Shown in pieces: positions 22,093 through 34,216 of a DNA stretch of 64,000 bases (its first letter is position 1; each line of letters starts with the position of its first letter). The stretch covers positions 11,032,150 through 11,096,149 of the forward strand of contig BSYO01000008.1 of assembly GCA_033239525.1 (NCBI GenBank), in the 5' to 3' direction. This DNA comes from Nepenthes gracilis (taxonomy: Eukaryota; Streptophyta; Magnoliopsida; Caryophyllales; Nepenthaceae). The position numbers were made by a program, and so were the translations under genes. Below the pieces are notes generated by a model that was not told the origin of the DNA, ran no database searches, and saw nothing but the letters and a program-made list of their open reading frames with translations.

Positions 22093-24215
22093 TATGACGG
22101 ACCATATTTTTCTAATCGGAATCCAGTAGAGTTTCGATTGTAAAACGACCGTCAGACTAATACAAACCTGTATAAATCTCTATTCAACACAATATACACA
22201 TCCACATAACACAACACAAGATCCGAAAAGCCGCAATTTCAAACACGTGGCACTGACGTCATAACTCCGATTACGACATCGGCTCAGACAAATTATCACT
22301 AGGTACCTAAACAAACTATAAAGATGTGTAAAAGTACATACATCCATCAAATACAGTGAAAACTAACTATCTATACAATTATCAACATACACATGCATCA
22401 TTAATACATATCTATCAAACTTATACAAAATGCTCCAAAAAGTACAAAATTACAAAACTAAGTCCTCAAGGCTCTTCCTTCGAGATCTGCTGCCTAACCA
22501 GCTCCTAAACTTTACTCTACCTCATTAGACATAAGGGCGTGCTCATCTGGAGAAAAGAAAATAGTAAGGAGTGAGCCTAATATTCAACAAACCACAACAA
22601 TAAAAGACAATAGGCAATATACATAAAATAAAGTAGAGGGAGGATATATGAGCATAATATAAATGCATAAACATGAAGTATGATCAAATACGCTTTCCGG
22701 AATATATTTATCTTTCTCATTTTACTTATTCTTTCCTTAGATTTTAAAATATGCATAAATTTTTTTACTTTGCGGACCGGGGCTAGTAGGCATTACCAAC
22801 TAATGGAGTAACCGATCGAGAAATTGAATGTGTATGCACCAACACATTCTAAAGCACTACCCATGATACCTCAAACTTTAATGTCCCGTGATGGACGGTA
22901 TACCTTTCACCCGATATACGGGGTTAAAAAATAGATATGCCACTAGAACACCTCCCGTGGCCCAGGAGCATTCCTCGATCTACCACTGTAGTATCCTAAG
23001 ATATGTCAGGGAATATTACTATTTAAAATACAAATTATTAGTCTAGTTTCATAATTATATATTCTTAAGAGAAGGTTTCACCAGAAACTTATATAGAGTT
23101 CTCACTCCCTAAAAAATGAATAATCAAACACAATAAATTGTGGAGTTTCCTTCAAATACATTGCATAATTTGAAGAATTCTTTGATACGAATACATATAA
23201 TCATTTTCTTATGAGTTCATGTCTTCACATACTTATAATTATATGCATAAATTAACATAAAGTTTAGAATTTGTAAGAAATTCGTATCACCATAAGACAA
23301 CATGAACAACAAATCCCTTCACAAATGCATACAACGTAATTTTCGGAGTATATACAAGATAACATATATAACGAACGTGCAGTTAAATATTATAATTCAT
23401 GTCTACTAATATTTCAAAACCCGTAAAATAACATATACAATATATATCTGAACAAATACCACATATTCGGAGTATCCATGTCCATAAAGTTAGGGTTTCA
23501 AGTTTCCAAGGCCAAATCATGTATAAATCTCAAATAAATTAGCTAAAACCAAAGGGAGCGCAGGTTAGGGTTTCCGAGTGTAAAATACCACACAAATCTC
23601 ACAAATCAGATATGAAATCAGAATATATGTATACTCAACTCATAGGCTTTGTAAAATATAAATCTAAACGGGTATCGGAATAAGGATACTTGAAAAAATG
23701 GAATAAAAGTACAAAAAATGAGTGAAAAGTATATGAATGCATTTGGTTCGACCCGGTCTATCACTTTTCTAACTCGCTTAAACTCAGAATTGGACTCGGG
23801 AATCTCAATCTCTTCCTTCTTTCTCTTCTCTTTCGAGCTCTCTCTCTCTCCTCTCTCTTTGGGCTGAATGAAAATGACGTAAAAACCCTTGCATGCGCTT
23901 ATATATAAAACCTGGCGCTTGAGTGCTCATCGGGCACCAAAGCACCCGAAAAGTAGCACTCGAGTGCTTATCGAGCGGCGGTTCTTGCTAAATGTACCTT
24001 GGGTGTGCTCAAGTGTCCCTCGAGCTTAGCTATTTTGCCAAACGTGCCCTGGGCACGCCTCGGGTGCTACTTAGGTGCTGGGCCTCCCGACTCCTCTTTT
24101 GCTTCTAATGCTAATTTTTCGCGTACACTTAAACCTAATCTTAAATATATTAACTTAATTATCTCTTAATTATTATGTTCTCGAAATTAATGAGTCCTAG
24201 AAATCAACGAATATA
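22093..24215 (-). repeat. 3' LTR of the minus-strand chromovirus
   Basis: About 2.1 kb. The left end, TATGACGGACC, is the inverted form of the common LTR end. The right boundary is approximate and lies just after the chromodomain end. It carries the perfect palindrome GCACTCGAGTGC (23956-23967), a second CTCGAG (24019), TATATATA (about 23900-23908, minus strand), a CT/GA-rich leader near 23840, and the stem-loop GAATGTGT/ACACATTC (22826-22833, 22842-22849). Confidence 0.75.
23900..23908 (-). promoter_or_regulatory. TATA box of the minus-strand chromovirus LTR
   Basis: TTTATATATAAG on the minus strand, about 50 bp downstream of the GCACTCGAGTGC palindrome. Confidence 0.55.
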
Positions 24216-25440
24216 CATACCTCGAAATAAATGGGGATACTTGTCCCGAATCTCGTCCTCTCTCTCCCAAGCTGCTTCCTCATGGAAATGATTCTTCTGC
24301 AAGACCTTTATGTGAGGGATGGCCTTCAAGCACAAGATTTGATCCATTCGATCCAAAATCTAGACTGCTCCTCTTGAATACAATCAATCTTGTTAGATAA
24401 CTAAAGGGTTGTGTTCGATGACGTGCGTCGGATCGTGAACATACTTCCTCAATATCGAGACATGAAAAATATTATACACTTCGGCAAAACTTGACGGCAA
24501 TGTTAACCAGTACACCACTTCTCCAACTCTCTCCAAAATCTCAAAATGACCTATAGATCACGGCTTCAACTTTTCTTTAATATAAAATCTAAAAATTGCC
24601 TTTCACGACGATACCGTGAGGAAAACAAAATCTTAAATCTCAAGTCTGAACTCGGATCTCCTCTAATCAGTATATTTTTCTACCAACTTTGAGCCATCTT
24701 CAACTTCTCAAAAATCACTGTAATTTTCTTCGATATCTCCCAAATGACATCTGGACCCAACAGAAGCTTATCTCCTATTTCCTCCTAAAAGATAGGAGAT
24801 TGGAACTTCCTACCATAAAGTGTCTCAAAAGGAGCCACGCCGATACTCGCTTGGAAACTATTATTATATGCAAACTCAGCCAACGCCAGGTGATCATCCC
24901 AATTCCCTTTCAACTCCATCATGGAGACCCTAAGCATGTCTTCTAGTAACTGAATAGTCCCTTCAGACTGGCCATTTGTCTGAGGGTGATACGTTGTACT
25001 GAACTTCAAGTTCGTCCCTAATTCTCTATACATGCTTTTTCAAAACTTAGAGACGAAATGTGGATTATGATTGGACACAATAGATGCTAGCACTTCATGC
25101 AATATAACAATCTTATTGATATACAGCTATGCTAAACGATCACGAGAATACGTCGTCCGAATGGCTAAGAATTGAGCCGATTTCATTAGCCGATCCACAA
25201 TGACCCAAATGGCATCATGATTCTTCGGTGTCCAAGGAAAACCCAAAATAAAATCCATTGAAACGTCCTCCCATTTCCAGTTCAGAATGGGTAAAGGCTA
25301 CAACAATTCCAAGGGCTTCCTCCTCTCAGCCTTCAACTTCCGACAAACGAGGTATCGCCCAATGAAAGTAACGATCTCCCTTCTTATATTCCTCCATCAG
25401 AACATTTTTTTCAAATCTTGATATATCTTATTAATCCCAG
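24216..25440 (-). pseudogene. Chromovirus integrase and chromodomain remnant, minus strand
   Basis: Read right to left: INKIYQDLKKMF, IGRYLVCRKLKAERRKP, the core with AIWVIVDRLMKSAQFLAI, an open segment 25033-24785 with STTYHPQTNGQSEGTIQLLE (the catalytic Glu region), and the end REDEIRDKYPHLF. Several stops interrupt it. Its upstream RT is absent: at about 25440 the sequence switches to a Tat element. Confidence 0.85.
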
Positions 25441-26470
25441 TTTGCTATCTTTTTTAGATGCTTGGCTTTATTCAAGTTCTCTGGTAATATGTTGTCGGAT
25501 GGATATTTCATATAAGGGGTCATCCAGTCTTCGGCATTGGTTATCTACATTATTTCTTGCTTTGGGTCATTGATGCTAGGAATTTCAAGGATTTCATGCA
25601 TTTCCTGTGCGTACTATTCTAGGTCTCCAGTTGCCATAACCCTTGTTAGTCGGTTTTCTTTCTCATTTTCTTCTTTTGGAATGTGGATCATTTTCACATT
25701 GTCAAATGTTGAAATCAGATTTTGGACTTTAGAGAGATATTGGGAAAGTAATGGACTGATGGTATCAAAATTTTCTCAGACTTGATTAATAACTAGTTTC
25801 GAGTCACTGTAGATATTGAGGTTCATGGCTGAACACTCTTTGGCCAATTTTAATCTAGCAAGTAACACTTCATACTCAGCGACATTATTTGTTGTTGGGA
25901 ATCTGATGGTCATTGAATACTTTATCTTTGACCTGTCAGGCATTTTTAGTACCACTCTGACTCCATAACTAACTTGCATTGAAGAACCGTTCACGTGCAA
26001 AGTCCATGTTGGAGTACTTTGGATGCCGTTGGCCTCAATAAGATCAAGGGTTTCCAGAACTGGGGTCGTTTCAACAATGAAATCTGCAATGGCCTAACCT
26101 TTTAAGGATAGCCTCAATCGGAATTCTATGTCAAATTCTCCTAATTCAATGACCCACTTGACCTGTCATCCTAACACATCTAGCTTTTGTAGAATTCATT
26201 TGAGTAGTTGGTCTGTCAGGACAATAATTTTATGTGGCTGGAAATATGGTTGGAGTCTCCGGTGGAATACATGAGTGCCAAAGCTATCTTCTTGGCATGG
26301 GAATAACGAGTTTCTAGGCTGGTTAAAATTTTACTGACATGGTATACAGGCCGTTGCTTGTCGGACAGTTGTCGAATTAGGACCGAATATAGAGCAATTT
26401 CAGACACGGGTAGATATAAATATAATTTCTCGCCCTCTTGCGGAGAAGTTAATAGTGGTGGGTTTGAGAG
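25441..26470 (-). pseudogene. Dual RNase H remnant of the second Tat element
   Basis: The first RNase H is partly readable in 26407-26216 (PVYHVSKILTSLETRY). The second RNase H is in the open segment 26000-25776 (MHVNGSS, TNNVAEYEVLLARL, YSDSKLVINQV), where the first catalytic Asp is replaced (VNGSS for VDGSS). A linker follows to about 25450. Confidence 0.8.
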
Positions 26471-26499
26471 ATACTTCTTAAGTTCTCGAAGAGCAGCTT

Positions 26500-27310
26500 C
26501 ATATTCGGTAGTTCATTGGAAATCGGTGGCTTTTGTTCCCTTCAAGGCCTTGCAAAAAGGCAAGTATTTCTCGGCTGATTTAGCCAAGAAGCGAGAGAAT
26601 GCTGCTAGACTTCTAGTTAATTTTTGGACTTCTTTTACTATCCGAGGTGGATTCATATTCAAGATTGCCTTAATCTTCTCAGGATTTGCTTCTATTCCTT
26701 GACGTGAAACAATGACGCCCAAAAAGTTTTTCAGGGTTACTCCAAATATACACTTGGTTGGATTAAACTTTATGTGGTGTGCACTAAGGACATTGAACAC
26801 CTCATCTAGATCGTGAATATGGTCGTTGAGAGCATAACTTTTCACGAGTATGTCATCTGCATATACTTCCATATTTTGTCCGATTTGTGCCTTGAATATT
26901 TTGTTCACGAGCCATTGATAAGTCACACCAGTATTTTTTAGACCAAAGGTGTGACTTTATAATAGTATGTCTCTTTGTCGGTCATAAAAGCCGGGTGCTC
27001 CTCGTCTTCTAGGCTCATCCAAATTTGTTTATAGCCTGAGTATGTATCAATAAAATTGAGTAATTTATGTCCAGATGTCGAGTCTATAAGCAAATCAATT
27101 CTTAGTAACGGGAAGTTGTCCTTCGGACAGGTTTTGTTGAGTTAGTAAAATCAACGCACATCCTCTAATTTTTATTACTTTCTTTACTATAACTACATTT
27201 GATAACCAGTTTGGGTACTGAAATTCTCTGATAAATCCAACATTTAGCAGTTTTTTGACCTCCTCTCGAATAGCAATCAAATTTTCAATTAAATAGTTCC
27301 TTTATGTCTG
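26500..27310 (-). pseudogene. Reverse transcriptase remnant of the second Tat element
   Basis: 27280-27095 gives KKLLNVGFIREFQYPNWL. 26926-26513 gives NKIFKAQIGQNMEVYADDIL, then KFNPTKCIFGV and LAAFSRFLAKSAEKY. The catalytic box is YADD, so the double aspartate is kept. Frame changes split the two open parts. Confidence 0.85.
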
Positions 27311-27599
27311 CCAGATGAGTTTATGATTAGGATCTAGATCCAACTTATAGATTATTATTTCGATCAGTATCCCTGGCATGTCACTAGGTATCCAAGCAAA
27401 GATATCAAAATTTTGTTGAAGAAAATCGATAAGCTGACCTCGAAGTGGTTCAGATAAAAAACTCCTGATCTATATGTACTTTTCAGGATTATTGGGGTTC
27501 AATGGAATTTGATATATTGACTTTCTAGACTGAACTTGTAATAACATTGTCTCATCACAACAGTCAAAGTCTTAAATTGGTTGACTTGTGGGCGTCTGT

Positions 27600-27990
27600 G
27601 TAACTTGGGATAGGTAACTTGTCAGCCCTATCAAATGATCACCTAAGACTTCTCCAATACCAAATGGAGACGAAAACTTTATCTTTAGATGCGGGATCAA
27701 AGTCATTGTCGAAGGATAGCATTGTAGACCAATAGAAGGTCTACAACCAAGAAGGAAAGTATCTTGGTTGCCGTCCTCGGATAGGTACCTAGCGTGATTT
27801 CTAATTGGACGATTCCTTGTACGGACACTAGTTCGTTATCTAATCCATATAAGGGTCTCTATGAGATCTTTAATTAACTTCTTTTCAATCCCAATTTAAA
27901 GAATGCATCTAAGTAAAGTAAATTTTTAAAACTTTTATTATTAATAAATACTTGTTTCAATTGGTTGTCTATACTACCGTCAGAAACGAG
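27600..27990 (-). pseudogene. Protease remnant of the second Tat element
   Basis: The active-site segment reads QVFINNKSFKNLLYLDAFFKLGL (27960-27880 region); the catalytic Asp has become Asn. The remaining part to about 27620 is recognisable from the first copy by the GEVLGD-type end. Confidence 0.7.
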
Positions 27991-28019
27991 CATATTTATA
28001 ACCAAAGGGTCGGACCGAT

Positions 28020-29437
28020 GGTAGTGACAATATTTAAATTGGTCACCTCCATCAATATTCTTCAATACCTTCGGCCATTTAAAAAAATTTTTATCCCGAA
28101 TTTAAATTAGGATGTTGGTGCGGGAGTTATTTACGGGAGTCAGATCTTGATATCTGAACTCCCTTCTAAGTGCTGATTTGAACTTCTGCAGCTTCCTCGA
28201 TCCTCAGGGACCCATATTGTCCACATTCTTCCTCTTCCTCTCCATCGTCTTTTGGTGGGGTTGGTCCATCTGTTTTGACTGTTTTGTTTTGTTACCTTTC
28301 TCGACCGCTATATAGGCTCAAGTAATGGCTTCAACCTCTTTGAAGGTCTACAGGTTCTTATGAGCCAAATGCCTAAAAAAGTCGTTGGGCTTCAATGTAG
28401 ATATAAAAATGCTAAGCTTCACCTCTTCGGCGAGCTTTCAAATTTTCCTGGCCTCAGTTGTGAATCTGGCCAAGAACATTTTCACACTATTATTTGTCCA
28501 TTGTTTAACTTGGGTTAGATGACATGACTACTTCTCCTCCCTTCTACTAGAGGCAAATTAGGACAGAAAGCAGTCAGCCAAGTCCTAAAAAGTTCTGATG
28601 GAGTTCGATTGAAGCCGATAGAACTATATTCAGGCGTCCCCTTTTAAGGTCAAGGGGAAGTAGAGGCATATCGTTGCCTCATCTACACCTTGAATGTTTA
28701 GAAGAATATAAAAATGGTCCAGATGATCTATAGGGTCAAAACTTCCATCATATGGTTCCAGAGCCGGTATCTTGAACTTATGCGGGAGCGAGTGCGTACG
28801 GATCTCCATTGTAAATAGAGATCTCCACAAATCAACAGCTCTTCCTCTGGTGTCTTCTCCAAAGACATGCTATCAAATTCTCTCAACTTTTTCCTTCCAT
28901 TTGGGGAGGAGCCGCCATCCTCTTTTCATTGGAAAAATTTTTCAATTTGGAGGGTTTTTATGTAGACGAGAAACCCGGACGACTCGTAACCCTTGGAGAA
29001 CGTTCACTATGAGAGGGTCTTTCCTAAAATGTAGGCTCCCTCTCATCACGAGAGTATCGAGGGTTTCCCCTCTCAGGGCTATCCTCTCAAACTCTAAAAC
29101 TTAGGCAACCTTCAAGTCATGGTAGCACTTTACCGCTTAAGGCTGCTTTAGTCTTGAGATCATCTTGTTGGTCAATCTTCTTAGAGGGGTGTTTTCTTCC
29201 CCTATTCCTCCTCTTGGACATAGCGGTTTGGGAGGCCGAAGATAGGACCCCTTTTGGCCGCTCGTCCAATCACGTGCAAATTGTTTGAATGGTCTTAGAG
29301 ATGTCGTCCATCTTCATCACAAGCACACGTACACAAGGGTCGGGATGGTTATCTATTCAATCGACCACAGGAGGACAGTTGCCACATGAAGTGGCATCTC
29401 GATGGGTATACTTGACTTGTACTCTAGTGTTCACCAT
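28020..29437 (-). pseudogene. Gag remnant of the second Tat element
   Basis: It starts MVNTRVQ at 29437, with many stops. The gag domain is readable at 28830-28630 (LEPYDGSFDPIDHLDHF, CLYFPLTLKGDA). Downstream traces include DQFKYCHYHRS at about 28050. Confidence 0.75.
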
Positions 29438-29475
29438 GTTTTTATCAAGATTGTGGTTTTCGGACTTTTAATCAT

Positions 29476-29495
29476 GTTTCCCACAACGGCGCCAA
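29476..29495 (-). other. Primer-binding site of the second Tat element
   Basis: On the minus strand, TTGGCGCCGTTGTGGGAA directly follows the LTR end GCAACA. It is the same type as in the first copy. Confidence 0.85.
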
Positions 29496-30091
29496 TGTTG
29501 CATCTGAGGACTCTGATTGTTGTAAGGATAAGAAGAATTGTCCGTTGGGTGTTAAGGCATACTTGGTCTCAGTATGTCTTTAATCGAATCCTGTACAATC
29601 ACAAAACAAAGGTAAAATGATTGGCGGGACTTATTCCCCGGTATATCTTTCGACACTCAAATCTGTATCTTTCTTAGATAAGGGAAAAGATAGATGATGC
29701 AAAATGTATGTTTTTATCCGAAAGCTTGCGCTCTTATAGTGGCGTTTTAGAATGAAAGAGTGTGTGTGCACTCTTAGCGTCTTTTTATTGTTTGTGTTCT
29801 TTGTCTGACAAAATATTGAGTCATGCCCTTTGGTTGGAGAGGATGGGCTTTTATAGAAGGAGGATGATGATTAATCGTTAGGAAAATTGATAAATGATTA
29901 AATTCTATTCCGGCAACGGTTTTAACTAATGTTTGATGTTGTTAGTTAGGGAACCGTCTTAGCCGTTAAATTGGTCTCGGTCATATTTACTGAAATTGGC
30001 CGCGTGGACATTTTGGGCCATTGAACTTTGTCCTCCAACCTGAAATCATCTTGGGTCGATTTTTATGGGCCCTCGGACATAACACCCATCA
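29496..30091 (-). repeat. 5' LTR of the second Tat element
   Basis: 596 bp, starting TGATGGGTG and ending CAACA on the minus strand. It is half the length of the first copy's LTR, so this is a different Tat subfamily. The matching 3' LTR is lost. Confidence 0.85.
29849..29857 (-). promoter_or_regulatory. TATA box of the 596-bp LTR
   Basis: TTCTATAAAAGCCC on the minus strand, inside the LTR. Confidence 0.55.
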
Positions 30092-30825
30092 ACAATAAAA
30101 ATAGTGACTCTAAAACGATAGTAGTAAAAAAAGTAAGTGAAACCTAAAATTAAGTAAGTTATTATTAGATGTATTTTTCTATTTTTATAAATTATAATAT
30201 TAAAAATATTTAATAAAATAAAAAAAATAAAATATAATTTTAAAAAAAAAATTCTATATAATTGTATTTTTAATATTTTTTTATTTTTTATATTAGGGAC
30301 ATACTTAGCACAGCACAACCCGAAAACACACTTTGCCTAACACAAGCCGGCCACATACAGTACTAGAATGAGATTTATTTGTCTTGCGGCATGTCAAGCA
30401 TGGTACATTTACATATGAATTGAACACTGTCACTTTAACACCAATATTTTAGAAATGCTTGAGCATTCTTTCCGCATCCTTGTCTCTCCCAAGGTGCGTC
30501 TCCTCTTTTTTGCTGCTTTTTTCACTTACATTTTTCGTAAAAAAAAATATTATATTTAAATATGTATTAAAAAGACTAAAAATGGGAAAATGATCGGTCA
30601 ATTGGGCCCCTTGGGCCCCATTTTATGCTTGATGACTAACGATGTGAGTTTCGGTCTAGATGGAAAGGAATAATCTGAGCCAAATTATCGTGCATATTTT
30701 ATTTTTTTAGCACAGCATGGTACAATTTTTACCATATTTCTTTGACAAATAATTTTCAACTTTTAAATTTAATTTTTAAAATGTTATAAAAAACAATTGT
30801 AAATATCTCACAGAGATTTCAATTC
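30092..30825. other. Unassigned AT-rich sequence
   Basis: No coding similarity was seen. AGCACAGCACAACCCG (about 30309) and a later AGCACAGCATGGTACA suggest remnants of a dispersed repeat, not identified. Confidence 0.35.
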
Positions 30826-31560
30826 TGATGAGTACGACAACCCATGGATCGATCCAAAACATGATTTGCTAAAAAAGGTGAAGCCCAAATAGCGACAACC
30901 CACCGTGAGACCCTCCGAGTAAAAAATCTAGCAAGCGCTATAGTTGACCCAAATGATTTGATCCAAAACTGTCTATCAACAAATGGGCAATTAGGGTTAA
31001 CTAGTGGGTTGCTCCTACAGCTATGATTCTAACTCAATAGCCGATAACCTTTATAACTCAGCGGATGATTACAGGCGACAGCTGCTTGAGCATGATCAGT
31101 AGGTGCACTAGTTGCAGGTAGCAATTGCATGAGTACTACTCCACTAACTTGCAAAGTCGTAACACCCAAAAACGGATAAACCAACATCTCCTCTATAAAT
31201 ATCCCATTTCCTCCACAAAAAAGGGGATCTATCGATTGTCCTCTGTTCAGAAGCAAAAGAGCTCTCAGGTAAGCGAAAAGTTGCTTTCTAATGAGTGCAA
31301 CTCTCTCTCAACCACTCTCCGACGAGCGCATCTCTCTCTCTCTAAACCACTCCCTCTGTGAGTGCATCTCTCTAAACCACTCCCTCTGCGAGTGCATCAT
31401 CCCAAAACCACTCACTCATTCAAGCACACCGAATAGAGCCCAATCCTCAAATATACACTCAATTCCCAAATGTTTCTATATCTACATATTCTTCCTCATC
31501 CTCCTATGTTTCTATTCGACTAAAAAAATTATTGACTTGAGTATTGAATGATATATCGGA
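30826..31560 (+). repeat. Probable 5' LTR of the third Tat element
   Basis: It starts TGATGAGTACGACAACC, like other Tat LTR starts. TATTGACTTGAGTATTGAATG near 31530 matches the segment around the CTTGAGCGTCGGAGTG of the first copy's LTR. The exact right end and primer site could not be placed. A TATA box lies at 31193-31200. Confidence 0.45.
31193..31200 (+). promoter_or_regulatory. TATA box of the probable Tat 5' LTR
   Basis: CTATAAAT, about 65 bp before the GCTCTCAG / CTCTCTCT leader. Confidence 0.5.
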
Positions 31561-31809
31561 AAGAGATAGCCCACCAAGGAGAAGAGTCAACAACCTGATG
31601 ACTTTGACACCTAAGAGGCCATGACCAATAGGGCTTAGACACAGCTAGATGGTTGACTAGGTCAAGGAGTGCGGGATGAAAGCCCAGAGTGGTGGAATCC
31701 ACTCTACTCCCACGACGGCCAAAGGCCCTCAACCCAAGAAGAAACTTCATGTAACACTCTACCGAGATAGGCCCATAGTCAACCGATTCAGCATGTCTTT
31801 TCCAACCAC

Positions 31810-32960
31810 TTGGAGTTAAGGACCTTTCTTAATGTAAATAGGATTGCATCCTCCTCCCAAGTGGAGGAAAGAATAAGGAAGATTAAGAAGCAGTTGTTTA
31901 GGGGGAGCACCGACAAACATTCTACCGACTTGAGAAGGTCTCCATTCATGAGGGAGATTTGGATACAGCTGCTCCCTTACAAGTTCAAGATGCTAACCCT
32001 AGAACCCTATGATAGAAGTTCTGATCCATTTGACCATCTAGATTACTTCAACACTCAGTTGGGCTTCCAAGCCTTAGACGACGCGGCCATGTGTCTTTTC
32101 TTCCCTATGACCCTCAGGGGTGATGCTCAGATTTTGTTTTACCTCCTATAATTAAATTCAATCAGAACATTCTAGAAACTGGCTGATAATTTCATGTTGC
32201 AGTTTGCATCCAGCAGAAAGAAGAAGCAGCTTTGGCCCCTTATTTGCATTCGACAAGGGACAAACGGAAGTCTGAAGTACTTCTTAGCCCAATTCAATGC
32301 CGAGGCCCAAAGGATATCTAAACTTATTGATGAGGTGAACCTAGACTCCTTCATGGTGACCGTGCAGTAGGTGCGACTTCTTCAAGCACTTGGTCCAGTG
32401 GGAGCCTCAAACCTTCCCTAAGGCAGAGACCATCGCCGTCCGTATATAGTTGCTGAGGTGGCCAACAAAAGGAAACGGCCAAAGTGCACATACCACCACT
32501 ACCAAGGGGTTGACAAATGGGAATAAGAGAAACAGAGACAACACTAACACCTGAGACCCTAGGAAGCAACCACGGATGGAGTTAGATGTTCGAAGAGAGT
32601 TCAAACCCCTAAACCTGACTCCTCTAAACGACTCCTGAATAAATATCCTCATATAGATTCGGAATGAGAAAATTCTTGAAGTGTCCCAAATAGCTCAAGA
32701 CCCAGAGGGAGGAGATCAATTGAAGTAATGCTTCTACCATCAATTTTTGGGTTACAGTACCAAGGACTGCAAGACTCTACAGAATGAGATTGAGACCCTC
32801 ATTTGAAAAGGGTACTTCAATAAGTTCCTGAGAAACCCGGGGCAAACCTTCGAAGAGTTGAAAATGCTAAGCCAGGCAAGCAATAGTAGTCGGGAAACTG
32901 GATTATAGCCAAAGTTGTCAATATGGTGTTCATGAAACCATTCGATAGCAAATCTACAGT
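31810..32960 (+). pseudogene. Gag remnant of the third Tat element
   Basis: The open part 31810-32151 contains LEPYDRSSDPFDHLDYFNTQ, CLFFPMTLRGDAQI and, just after a stop, LADNFMLQFASSRKKK. A zinc-knuckle-like FYHQFLGYSTKDC is near 32740. Several stops are present. Confidence 0.8.
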
Positions 32961-33049
32961 CCTCCTAGAAAAAGCTTCCAGCAGCAAAAGACAGTGTAGG
33001 AATTAGAGAAAATATCATTAGTTTTAGCAATGACAATATGACACATGTA

Positions 33050-33490
33050 ATAAGTTTTCATTCTGACCCTCTTATTGTATTTGCACTTATATTAGATGGT
33101 ACAATCGACTATCAATTGAGACGAGTCTTTATTGATAATGAAAGTTAAAAAAATTTATTTTATCTTGATACTTATTCAAGCTTGGACTGAAAAAAGGTCA
33201 AATGAAGCTAGTAGAGGGATCCCTTACGGACTTGATAACGAACTCGTTCTAGTCCTGTGGACCATTCAGTTAGAGGTCACACTGGGAATGTACCCAAATA
33301 TAACATCTTGCATGCTCACGTTCCTAATAGTTGAAGTGCCCTTAATTTACAATACCATTTTAAGACGACCCTGCTTAGTTGCAATTAAAATAGTGACATC
33401 GATCCCATATATCAATGTGAAGTTCATAACAGTGTGCAACGTTGGAGAGGTCCTAGGCCACCAAGTCAACAATCGGACATGTTATTCATC
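33050..33490 (+). pseudogene. Protease remnant of the third Tat element
   Basis: The active-site region reads RVFIDNES (near 33130), again with Asn after Asp and with Gly lost. The C-terminal part is in the open stretch 33132-33569 (LTFLIVEVPLIYNTILRRP, GEVLGHQ). Confidence 0.75.
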
Positions 33491-33579
33491 TCAAGTCAAT
33501 CAGATGATTTGGTATCAGTCGATTGAAGACTTTGATCTCCAAGACGAACTAACATTGCAACAAGGATAGTTCAAGGAGG

Positions 33580-34216
33580 CAACTCATTATATTCTCGTTG
33601 ACTCCAATGAGCTTGAGAAGTGTGTACAGGTCAGAGGCATACTATCGGATCACCTGCATAAACAGCTGATGACTTTCCTTCGACAAAACTCTGATATGTT
33701 TGCAAGGACTCTCGCTGATATGTCAGGGATATCGATTGGAGTAATGATCCACAAGTTTGACTTTGATCTTGATCGCTAGCTTGTCAGGCAGAAGTGAAGG
33801 AACTATTTCATCGAGAAGTTAATTGCTATGAGAGAAGTCAAGAAACTACTTGATATAGGTTTCACAAGGGAAGTCCATTACCCGAATTGGCTATTAAATA
33901 TGGTACTCGTCAAGAAGAATAATAAAAAATGGTGGATGTGCTTCGACTTCATTGATGTGAATAAAGCACGTTTGAAAGACAGTTTTTTGTTATCGAGAAT
34001 TGACTTATTGGTAAACTCAACATCTAAACACGAATTGCTGAACTTCATGGAGATCTATTCAGGTTACAATCAGATCCGAATGAGTCCTAAATGTGAATAG
34101 TATATATTATTCATGACTAACCAGTGGACATACTACTACAAAATCATACCCTTTGACTTAAAGAACTTAGAAGCCACTTACCAGATGCTTATAAACAAAA
34201 TGTTTGAGAAATAGAT
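33580..34216 (+). pseudogene. Reverse transcriptase, 5' part, third Tat element
   Basis: 33828-34100 encodes KKLLDIGFTREVHYPNWL, MCFDFIDVNKARLKDS and MEIYSGYNQIRMSP. It continues to NKMFEK, where the 4.2-kb solo LTR begins. Confidence 0.85.

Larger units (their letters stand above)
25441..30091 (-). mobile_element. Second Tat-lineage element, 3'-truncated
   Basis: From right to left: 5' LTR (30091-29496), primer site, gag, PR, RT, RNase H and second RNase H. The element stops at about 25440, shortly after the RNase H-INT linker (ILPENLNKAKHLKKIAN). Integrase, antisense gene and 3' LTR are missing. Decay is stronger than in the first copy. Confidence 0.85.
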
